Positions 55,167 through 64,000 of a stretch of DNA of 64,000 bases are shown here, in pieces. The stretch is from Dipteronia dyeriana (taxonomy: Eukaryota > Streptophyta > Magnoliopsida > Sapindales > Sapindaceae). The notes beneath the pieces are model-generated. The model was not told the DNA's origin and searched no databases. It was given only the letters and a program-made list of their open reading frames with translations. Both the position numbers and the translations under genes were made by a program. The stretch lies in assembly GCA_032871835.1 (NCBI GenBank), contig CM065298.1, positions 74,118,154-74,182,153 of the forward strand. The letters are read 5' to 3'. Numbering within the stretch: the first letter of the stretch is position 1; the number at the start of each line of letters is the position of its first letter.

Positions 55167-56861
55167 AAAGGCAGTGGCGATTGGCCAATCCCCGGGAACT
55201 CTCACGCGTGATCTTGTGATGAAGCGTGGCTCTCCTCCAGGGGGCTTCTCAGAGGAGTGTTCTGATAGGTATCTTTGGGTGTCACCCCAAGAGTTGGGAC
55301 TGTGCCCATACCCATGAGATTGGGAATTGGAATCAACAATTGGTATCAGAGCCAATTTTATTTTCGAAACAGAAAATTGTTTTCAATGCTCCTGTATGTA
55401 TGATTGTGTAGGCACGATTTAAATTGACTGTATAATGTTTCTCTATCTATATTAAATTTTTAATTTATAAAAACATTATTGATCGTTAATTGTATGGTAC
55501 TGTGGATTTATGGTTCATGGGTTGTATTATTTATTTATTTATTATTATTATTTTTTTACTGTTATTGTATTGTAAAAAAAACATGTAACATATATTGAAG
55601 ACCTGGAAAATTTGCGAAGAAGAATTCATGAGATGAATCGGAGTGACCTGAAGAGACTGGAAGACTCAAAAATTACAAGAAGACCAAGGAATGCCTATGG
55701 GATATTTTTGTAATTTTAGATTCCAATTTTTTTAGATTAAATAATCCAAAATACTCAGTCAATTCATGTATGCTTTGTATTATGTGATGATAAAAGCATT
55801 GTCATCCATACATATGTCATTTATATTAGATGTACCAACACAAATATATTTGATATGTCATACATGCGTCATAGCCTGATATTTTATGTATTTTTTTAAT
55901 GTGATTAAAATGGATAAATACATAATTGGCTATGAAAATGAGATTAATTTTTAATAGTTAAAAACTTGGCAATTCTCATTAAATATTAATCTAGTTATTA
56001 AAGTGTTTAATAAGTTAGATTAATAGGGTCATTTATTAGGATTAATTTGATTAATAACCTAATAATAAATGAACCGAATAAAGTGTTAGAGTTTTAATAG
56101 TTAAAACTTGATAAACACTTTCATAATAATCTGACCTCAGTAAATAGTTTACTAAAGCTTACTAATGGATTAGATTTTTAATAGTTAAAAATCATTAGTA
56201 ATTTATTAGTAAATTAGAACTTGTTTCTAATAATGAATTAGTTAATGCACTAGATAACTTGATTAAAGTTAACCATTTGATCCTGTAGAGTCTAGGTGCA
56301 TTAATGGATATTAGAAAACCCTAGTTTTAAAATAGTGAGTGGGAGAGGGATATATGACATATATATCCCACGGTCTCCATCATTAGTTCAACACTGTGAG
56401 ATCCAAGTGGGGTCTCGTGACGGCTTTGCTTTCGTCCTCCCTAAGGAGGGTTTCCACAATGATCAATACCAAGGTTGACTTCCTAACGGATAGGATTTCT
56501 GAGGGTATTTCGGGATTGACCGACCCTAAGACATAAATTCTCAAGTTAAGCTTGTGAGATCTGAAATGGTGGGTTACACTCACGAAGGTTTTGATTAAGT
56601 TTGTTAATTAAAAACCTGACGGAATAAACTTTGGTTGAATGATATAAAATAAGAGTTATTCTAGAATATCATTTGATTGAAAATGTCTCGATCCAACATG
56701 CAAAGATTTGACCGACCCTAAGGCGGCACTTTTTTGTAACAATTTTTAGGGTACTTCTAGTTCGTTAAACATGTTCATGCATCATGTTTAAATTTATACC
56801 AAAGTACTCACACTTTTTTTAAATAAATGACTGAATGAATGTTTTATTTATTTTAGTAATA
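55167..56861 (+). other. Leader of the complete copia element
   Basis: No gene. The first 175 bases, between the two primer-site copies, are GC-richer and absent from the equivalent position at 16074-16089. The rest matches the leaders at 15656-16070 and 21277-22700 and holds a palindromic TATATGACATATATAT (about 56352). Confidence 0.7.
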
Positions 56862-57640
56862 ATGTCTTCTGCATTACTTCGAATTCTCGCAGATGACAAA
56901 TTAACTGGTGATAACTACACTAAGTGGAAACTTAACATTAATACAATTTTGGTCACCAAAGACCTCAAGTTTGTCCTTAAGGTGGAATGTCCTCCAGTGA
57001 CTGCTGCAAATGCCACATGAACACTTCGTAAGGCATACTAGCGTTGGGTCTCATCTGATGAGAAGGCCCGAAAATATCTGTTGACTTCTATGACAGACGT
57101 GCTTGTCACAAAGCATGAAACAATGACTTCAGCATTCGAAATCATGGAGTCATTGCAAGCTATGTTTGGGTAGCCATACGAGCAAAGGCGACACGAAGCT
57201 GTTTGTTCCGTTTTGCTCGCTCGCATGAAGGAAGGTTCGTCAGTTCGAGAACATGTCCTGAGCATGATGTCCTACTTCAACACGATAGAAGTCAATGGTA
57301 GGGCCATTGATGAACCCAATCAAGTAAGCATCATACTGACGACTCTTTCTAAGAGTTTTGATCAGTTTAAGAGTAACTATGAGATGAACAAGCTAAGGTT
57401 CAGTCTCACATAGTATCTCAATGAGCTCACTACCTTTGAGTCATTGACTAAGGACTGCAAAGGCAAGACTGGTGAGGCAAACGTTGTCGAACCATCTTCC
57501 TCTAATAATAAGAAAATGAAGAGGTCTGCTAGGAAGGTGAAGGGTAAGTCCAAACCCAAGAAATTCCAAAACAAGAAGAAGTCTAAGAAAGGTAAATATG
57601 ATTTACTTGTTCTTGATTTATGTTTAGTGGAAGATGATTT
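56862..57640 (+). pseudogene. Copia gag
   Basis: The start is ATG 56862 (MSSALLRILADDKL), giving LTGDNYTKWKLNINTILVTK, SSDEKARKYLLTSM, LLARMKEGSSVREHVLSM, NQVSIILTTLSKSFDQFKSN and LNELTTFESLTKD. A lysine-rich tail (KMKRSARKVKGKSKPKKFQN) follows. Stops at 57018, 57039, 57171 and 57411 interrupt it. The tail leads straight into GKYDLLVLDLCLVEDD and the protease. The CCHC zinc knuckle that related plant copia proteins carry at this point is missing, as in the copy at 20363-21276. Confidence 0.87.
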
Positions 57641-57720
57641 ATCACCCTGGATAATTGATTCGGGGGCCATTAACCATGTTTGTTCTTCTTTGCAATAGAC
57701 TGATTCTTGGACACAGCTAG
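57641..57720 (+). pseudogene. Copia aspartic protease start
   Basis: WIIDSGAINHVCSSL contains the D-S-G active-site triad, where DSGATNH is usual. A TAG at 57697-57699 ends the frame. The remaining protease strands downstream are only partly readable across frames. Confidence 0.8.
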
Positions 57721-59100
57721 AGGAGAGAGCCTTCTCAATACGTGTGGGGTCAGAGGATGTCGTGTTGCTACGAACAATGAGCGTAATTAGATTAGGTTTT
57801 TGTAATAATTAATAATTGTTGCACAATGTATTTTATATTCTTGGATTTACACGGAATTTGATTTCTGTTTCTAAGTTGTTAGAACAAAAATATTCGGTTT
57901 CTTTTAATAATAAGTATGTTATTATTGGAAAGAAGGTCTGAATATTTGTTCATGAATTAATAAAAACAATTTGTATGTGTTAAGACCATTAATACATACC
58001 ACACTGCTCAACACCAAAATATTTAAGGTTGAAAAACCAAAAACTAAACGACATAAGATTTCTTCAGATAATGACATGTATCTTTGGCATCTAAGCTCGA
58101 TCATATCAACCTTGACTGGATAGACAGATTAGTAAAAAGCAGACTTTTAAGTGAGTTAAAGGTTGGCACCTTACTTGTCTACGAATCTTGCCTGGAATGT
58201 AAGATGACTAAGAGACCTTTTACTTGAAAAAGGGCTTAGAGCTAAAGAACCGCTAGAGCTTATACATACAGACGTCTACGAACTGATGAATGTTAAAGCT
58301 CTGGGTGGTTATGAGTATTATGTCACCTTTATAGATGACTACTCAAGATAAGGATACGTCTATCTGATGCAACGAAAGTCGAAAATATTTAAAAAGTTCA
58401 AAGAATTTCGAGCTGAAGTTGAGAATCAATTAGGTATGACTATCAAGTCACTACGATCAGATCGTGGAGGTGAGTACCTTGACCAAGAGTTTGAAGACTT
58501 CATGGTTCAGTATGGGATAGTTTCCCAACTCACAGCTCCCGGTACACCTTAGCAAAATGGTGTAGCGGAGAGGAGAAATAGAACCCTTATGGAAATGGTG
58601 AGATCTATGATTAGTTTCTCATCATTACCAAATTCCAATTGAGGATATGCGTTACAAACAGTGGCATACATTTTTAATGTAGTGCCATTCAAATCTGTTC
58701 ATAAGACTCCCCTAGAGTAAGGGAATGGTCGTAAAGCTAGTTTACGACATTTTCGCATATTGAGGTGTCTAGCACACGTGCCGAAGAACAAAAGTGGAAA
58801 GCTAAACTCTAAGTCTATGGTTTGCCTGTTTGTAGGATACTCCAAGGAGACCAAAGGTGGATACTTCTATAGTCCTGATGATAACAAAGTATTTGTATCG
58901 ACAAATGCAACGTTTCTTGAGGACATTTATATTAGTGACCATAAATCGCGTTCTAAGATTGTATTGAATGTGTTAGAGCCTGGTGAGACTAGTGCTTCAT
59001 CAATAAGAGTTATTGATCCATAAACATCTGAGAGTCAGATGGCTCCTGATCAGGATACACTACCACCTAGACGTAGTAAGAGGGTTGTGAGACAACCTGA
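57721..59100 (+). pseudogene. Copia integrase with GAG-pre-integrase segment
   Basis: The H-H-C-C zinc-binding part (about 58080-58230) is broken by frameshifts. The core shows an IDDYSR-like aspartate region (58333), SLRSDRGGEYLDQEFEDFM (58446-58505) with the second aspartate, and NGVAERRNRTLMEMV (58557-58605) with the third acidic residue after a TAG at 58550-58552. The C-terminal part 58760-59023 reads CLFVGYSKETKGGYFYS and DDNKVFVSTNATFLE. This protein would insert element DNA into the host chromosome. Multiple stops make it inactive. Confidence 0.87.
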
Positions 59101-60664
59101 ACACTATTTAGGTATAGGTGAGGGATAAGGTGTTGTCTCTACTGGTAGTGTGGATGATCCATTAACATTTAAGAATGCAATGGAAGATCTTGATAAAGAG
59201 GAATGGCTTAAAGCCACGAATCTCGAGATGGAGTCCATGTACTCTAACTCAGTCTGGGATCTTATAGACTTACCGAAAGGGGTGACACCCATAAGGTGTT
59301 AGTGGATCTACAAGAGAAAGAAATGAGTAGACGGGATGGTAGAGACCTTTAAGGCAAGGCTAGTGGCCAAGGGTTATACCCAGAAAGAGGGGGTCGATTA
59401 TGAAGAGACCTTCTTACTAGTAGCCATGTTTAAGTCTATTAGAATTCTCTTATCCATTGCTGCCTATTTCGATTATGAAATTTGGCAAATGGACTTCAAG
59501 ACTACATTCCTGAATAACAATATTGACAAGAGCATATATATGATGCAACCAGAGGGATTCGTGTCTCCAGAGCAAGAGCAAAAGGTTTGTAAGCTGTAAA
59601 GGTCTATATATGGACTTAAGCAAGCATCTAGATCTTGGTACATTATGTTTGATGATGTGATCAAAACCTATGGCTTCGAGCAGAACTTCGATGAGCATTG
59701 TGTCTACAAGCGTATCATTGACAATAAAGTAATTTTCTTGGTCCTATACATAGATGATATCCTGCTCATTGAGAATGATGTGGGAGTGTTATCTATTGTA
59801 AAGAGCTAGCTGGCTAGCCAATTCCAAATGAAAGATTTGGGAAAGGCAAGTTATGTTCTAGGGATCCAACTTACAAGGGATTGTAAGAACAAACTCATTG
59901 CACTATCTCAGGCATCATATATCGATAAGATTCTTCTGTGACTTTCGATGCAAAACACCAAGAAAAGTAGTTTACCTTTCAGGCATGGAGTTCACTTGTC
60001 TAAGGAACAATGTCCTAAGACACCTCAATAAGTTGAGGATATGAGAAATGTACCTTATGCATCGATAGTAGGTAGTCTTATGTATGCTATGTTATGCATG
60101 AGACCAAACACATGCTATGCAGTGAGAGTAGTCAACAGATACCAGTCCAACCAAGGATTGGATCATTGGGTTGATGTCAAGACTATTCTCAAGTATCTTC
60201 AGAGAACAAGAAATTATATGCTTGTGTATTCCGGACACGATTTGATCCCATTAGGATACACAGATTCTGATTTTCACTCAGACAGAGATTCTAGAAAATC
60301 CACGTCTGGATCAGTATTCACCCTGGGTAGTGGAGCCATTGAGTGGAGAAGTATCAAGCAATCTTGCATTGCTGGCTCTACAATGGAAACGAATATGTAG
60401 CCGCTTGTGAAGTTGTTAAAGAGGTTGTTTGGCTCCGTAAGTTCTTGAGTGATCTGGAAGTTGTTCCAGATCTGGATAAGCCTATCATACTTTATTGTGA
60501 TAACAGTGGTATTGTGGCTAATTCCAAAGAACCAAGAATCCACAAGAGAATGAAGCATACATAGAGAACGTATCATCTCATCAGAAAAATAGTGCAGAGA
60601 GGAGATGTGATCGTCACATATAGCCTCACAAAACAATCATGCTGATCCATTTATGAAGACCTTA
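59101..60664 (+). pseudogene. Copia reverse transcriptase and RNase H
   Basis: RT motifs in order are NAMEDLDKEEWLKATNLEM, LVAKGYTQKEGVDYEE, IWQMDFKTTFLN, MMQPEGFVSPEQEQKV, SIYGLKQASRSWY and the catalytic LYIDDILLIEND (59740-59775). After these come MKDLGKASYVLGIQL. RNase H follows with GSLMYAMLCMRPNTCYAV, WVDVKTILKYLQRTRNY, GYTDSDFHSDRDSRKSTSGS, then a frameshift near 60385 (TMETNM instead of TMEAEY) and LYCDNSGIVANSKEP. Stops at 59301, 59324, 59597, 59807, 59939 and 60029 inactivate it. It has more damage than its minus-strand relative in this domain. Confidence 0.9.
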
Positions 60665-60728
60665 CCGGCTAAAGTGTTTTTGGGTCACCTAGATGGTCTA
60701 GGGTTACGAGACATGCCGCACATGCTTT

Positions 60729-60744
60729 AGTGCAAGTGGAAGAT
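60729..60744 (+). other. Polypurine tract region
   Basis: AGTGCAAGTGGAAGAT ends exactly at the 3' LTR start. It is a weak but typically placed plant copia PPT. Confidence 0.75.
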
Positions 60745-62747
60745 TGTTGGGGTTTATACCCCAAACATGTAACTTGTAAATGGATTTATAAAGTAAATAA
60801 AAAGAAAGGTTCAATTCATTTTTGTTATGTTATTTATTTTATAAACTTGTGCACATATTAACATCCTGGATTGCAGGATGTAATCTCAAACTGTGTATAT
60901 GAGTGTAATATACGGATGGAAACAGTAAGAGAGGTACAATCTAAAAAGTCCATAGATAGCAAATAAAGATGGGTACTTTATTTGTGGTTAATCTATAGTT
61001 ACGGTCCATTCCGTAATGTACGGTGATTCTATCCTGAATCATTCATATGAGATAAAGGAATGGAGGTAGCTTGTATGATATGATCATATAGGACAGGGTC
61101 ATGATCTATAAGAATCTCTCACTAAGATCTATTTACCGATGAGATTCATTTATATCAACTAATGATGGCTAATATGTGGGTGATCTTAATCCTGAGTGTC
61201 TTATCGACTCTTTTAGGTTAGATCGTAATCTTTGATATACTATGTGTGAGGTCAGATGCATTTCTTGATCAATATACTACATATGTTGGGATTACGGTTT
61301 GGCTTGTGGCTGTGAAGGTTTGTACACAATAGTGAAATCCACTTCTTATTGTGAGAAGTAGATGGTAGTCCCCTTAAGGTTTGGTTCGGGGGTTGGACAA
61401 TATGAGCGCTCTCCTAATTCCGTAAAGAAATATGATTTATTGTCCATTAGAGAATCAACGGTATATGTAATTAGAGGGGTATAACGGATATTATGACCTT
61501 ACTCTAATTATGAACTAGTGTGAAGGATCACACCATACGCAATAGCTATATCAATGGGCACCGAGTTGTATCGGTCTGTGTAAAAGCGTTTGCAGTTTAG
61601 AAAGTGCAGCTTCGGGTTTTTAGTGAAATATCACCGGAGTTAATAATCAAGGAATATTAATTAAAGAGTTTAATTCTGAGGATTATTGGAGCTCAAAATA
61701 TCGTGGGTCCATTAGGTCCCCTTGCTAGCCCGGTCAATTTAGGTAACAAGGGTCACGGTTAATTAATTGGATTGTCCAATTAATTGTGTTACGAAAGTGA
61801 CACGTATTTATTCGAAAATTAATTAAATAATGAGATTATTTAATTAATGAATAATGGTGATTAAATAAATTAAATAATTAGATTATGTTATTAATCATTA
61901 AATAAAGGGTGTTAGTTGATATTTATTTTGAAAGATAGGATAATATGATTATCTTATTTTTAATTAAATAAATATTAAAATTTGAATTTAAATAATTTAA
62001 ATTAAAAAATAATGATATCATTTGATAAAATAAAATAAAGATTTTATCAGTTTTAAGTTTAAAATATATATGTGTGTGTGTGTGTGTTTCTTAAAAAATG
62101 GAAACTACATAGGTTCAATGCAAAAAAAAAAGTGGCCGTGAAAGATATAACACATATATTGTTCAACACACAAAAAGGAAAAAAAAAGTTTTTTTTGTTG
62201 TTTTTAATTTTGGGTGATGCGTGGAACCACATTTGAGATCAACACACATGTATGATTGACTTTGTGCAAGTGTGTGCGTGATATCAAAGTGAAGAAAAGA
62301 AAAGTAAAAAATATTTTTGGTTTGAGTGCGTACATTGGTGCAAGTGTTGCACAGTGGCGTGATTACGTGAATCACTTAGAAGAAATAGTTTCTTCTTATT
62401 TTCTTCTTATTTTCTTCTCATACATCCTCCTAAGTTCTGAGTACGTGACGTGCCCACACACAGCTACCAATTCTGGGACATAGCAAGGAAGATCAATGGT
62501 ACAAACTAGGAGCATATTGAAAAGTGAAGGAGCATCCAAACATTGGTATGGTTCGGTTTTCTTTTTTCATTTTATTGATTTCAATTTCTTGTATATACGT
62601 ATATTTTATTATGTAATAATTTTATATGTATTAATTCCAAAAAAAAATACAATTCCAAGTTCACTGGCTCCATATACAAATTATGATCTATTTAAAAATT
62701 TTAAAACTCACTTCCGCTGCGTGACCGGTGAACGAGGTTCCAACACC
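60745..62747 (+). repeat. 3' LTR of the complete copia element (2003 bp)
   Basis: It runs from TGTTGGGGTTTATAC to GGTTCCAACA, followed directly by CCTTG. It contains the AT-rich segment (about 61785-62146) missing from the 5' LTR and a GT microsatellite (62071-62087). Confidence 0.94.
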
Positions 62748-62752
62748 TTGAC

Positions 62753-62965
62753 TTAAAACTTGTTCACAAGGGTTAATCAATTTATATCAATTATCCCAAA
62801 CCACACAACTCTTTCACACAATTTCAACCAAAATACCTTAATGGTACCAATCAAACATTATATGCAATCAAATTAATAACAGCCCTAAGAAATCTAGTTA
62901 ATAATAAGTTCTGAATAAAAGTAATAATACTAAACAAATAAAGGTGCGTAGTAATGTAAAGACAA
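62753..62965 (-). other. Non-coding stretch of copy B right of the copia insertion
   Basis: It parallels copy A about 10640-10880 (TTAACCCTTATGATCAAG reversed). No gene. Confidence 0.6.
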
Positions 62966-64000
62966 TGTTCGGATCATCTGAGAACTCTGCCCTAACTTCT
63001 CTTTGTATTCCCTTTCCTTTCGGATCTCCCTCTGCACTAGTTCTTTCTTCAGCCTCCCGTCATGATATCTCTTGTGCCGCTCTAAACTCTGCAGTATATG
63101 GATCAATGACTTGTCCTCCAACAGGGAAAACTGAAGAAATGGGCCTCTTGTTACGTCTCTCGCAGGGAATGACCTTCAGCTCCTTCCTTTAACTTGTAAC
63201 ATTAGGCCATAGATCTTCCATGTTCAAGTTCATTGTATCCATGGATTTCTCTAGGCCTTCCATCTTAGAAATTAAAGTCTCCCATGGCACTGTATTCTGT
63301 TGCTCTTGTTCATAATCCATGTCCTCTGGCTCTTCCTGGTATGTCCTGCTTGGCTCTACTTTTATGCTACTCTTTTTCTTCCCTGTCCTCCTCCTATCAC
63401 TAGCGAGGTCTCTATCCACTATTAGACTGGTCCAAGTGGCTATTCCAATATTTTCTGGCGGCGACTCCAAACGCTCCCATCCCATTTCAACTCATACTTT
63501 CCTGTATTAATCTATAATGAGACAAGGAAAAATGATTGGCTGTCTTTCTACCCTCATTTACCTAAGTTGTGCTATTTCCCATCTAATAAGGGAGCCCATG
63601 TTAATTAGCTCATTGTTTTTTATGCAACGAAGGATGGTTGCCACTTCAAATGGTACTGTGGTTCTATGTGACCTAGGCCTAATCAAATGTGATATGAATA
63701 TGTTCCATGAGCCTAGCTCAATCTCTAGATTATTGTGCTTGATGTAGAAGTCCGGAGTGACCCAAAACTCCATAGGCTAAATTACTAATGAGTTTACAAA
63801 ATCAACATTTTGTCTAACGAAAACATCGTTCCAAGTAACACCATATCGCATTCTAAGCAAACTCTCTTGATCGTCTGGAAGCCAAGTGCTATAAAAGTCT
63901 AGAATGTCATCAATGCTTACACTTACCTCAACACCTCTTGCCATCACTGTTGAGTGTTGCTGAAAGTAATCCGGCACCATACTTGCATAAAATTCTGCCA
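62966..64000 (-). pseudogene. Putative plant transposon protein ORF (copy B), C-terminal two thirds
   Basis: Entering from the right edge, the protein reads MVPDYFQQHSTVMARGVEV, SIDDILDFYSTWLPDDQESLL and TWNDVFVRQNVDFVNSLVI to 63777. After a stop it reads MEFWVTPDFYIKHNNLEIEL, IRPRSHRTTVPFEVATI and NELINMGSLIRWEIAQLR (63773-63558). After a further break comes WTSLIVDRDLASDRRRTGKK, an acidic EEPEDMDYEQEQ and LISKMEGLEKSMDTMNLNME (63485-63189). It ends with DPKGKGIQREVRAEFSDD. It lacks the solo LTR present in copy A, so it shows the original join. No catalytic motif is recognised. Confidence 0.65.

Larger units (their letters stand above)
53491..62747 (+). mobile_element. Complete copia element with both LTRs and perfect CCTTG duplication; coding region dead
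   Basis: The 9257-bp element has LTRs starting TGTTGGGGTTTAT and ending GGTTCCAACA, a primer site, a long leader, gag, protease, integrase, RT and RNase H in copia order, and a PPT. It is inserted in copy B. It belongs to the same family as 17501-22700, the LTR debris at 15258-16793, and the solo LTRs at 37640 and 45865. All coding domains carry stops. The 5' LTR is 341 bp shorter than the 3' LTR. Confidence 0.93.
49596..64000 (-). mobile_element. Athila-like element, copy B, 3' half, minus strand
   Basis: It reads from the right window edge leftwards: transposon-protein ORF (64000 to about 62966), non-coding region interrupted by a copia element (53491-62747), further non-coding sequence, then the 3' LTR (51203-49596). 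It is the same family as copy A. TAATG (49591-49595) is the possible left duplication. Its gag side lies outside the window. Confidence 0.82.

Overview
This 64 kb window reads as repeat-rich nuclear DNA of a flowering plant, most likely a eudicot. It contains plant Ty1/copia elements (a Sirevirus-type group and a second, non-Sirevirus copia family), Ty3/gypsy elements (an Athila-like group and a chromovirus-like pol), primer sites complementary to initiator tRNA-Met, long AT-rich LTRs and a MITE-like DNA element. I found no convincing host gene, no rRNA, no tRNA gene and no CRISPR array. Almost every base that can be assigned belongs to transposable elements nested in one another, most of them broken. 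The species cannot be named from this.

Left part (1-17.5 kb): a minus-strand gypsy pol fragment (1-1142) is interrupted by Athila-like copy A (1143 to about 12260, plus strand). Copy A runs LTR, gag, protease, a coiled-coil ORF with a zinc knuckle, then a 'putative plant transposon protein' ORF. That last ORF is split by a copia-type solo LTR (7351-9724). Copy A passes into a 5'-truncated Sirevirus RT/RNase H fragment (about 12260-15257), then into scrambled, partly inverted copia LTR ends (15258-16793) and a third partial copy C of the Athila-like element (16794-17500).

Middle part (17.5-36 kb): a copia element lacking both LTRs lies on the minus strand (17501-22700). Beside it is an internally deleted minus-strand Sirevirus (22700-24495 and 34988-36013). 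Its gag is split by a near-complete 10.5 kb Sirevirus derivative (24496-34987) with both LTRs, PBS, PPT, a long gag ORF and a second ORF of the plant-transposon-protein type, but no recognisable pol.

Right part (36-64 kb): older sequence holds a decayed 'gypsy-type transposon' ORF (40331-42774) and minisatellites. It carries a copia solo LTR with a perfect GATCC duplication (37640-39857), a Sirevirus solo LTR containing a 732-bp MITE-like insert (43024-45329), and a minus-strand copia solo LTR containing another Sirevirus solo LTR (45865-49414). From 49596 to the window end lies copy B of the Athila-like element on the minus strand. It is interrupted by a complete but coding-dead copia element (53491-62747) with a perfect CCTTG duplication.

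The best candidate for something under-described is the pair of unrelated retrotransposon groups (Athila-like copies A/B and the Sirevirus derivative) that both lack recognisable polymerase genes, keep a gag, and carry a related plant-transposon-protein ORF downstream. Boundaries marked 'about' are uncertain by tens of bases. Family names rest on motif recognition, not on searches.
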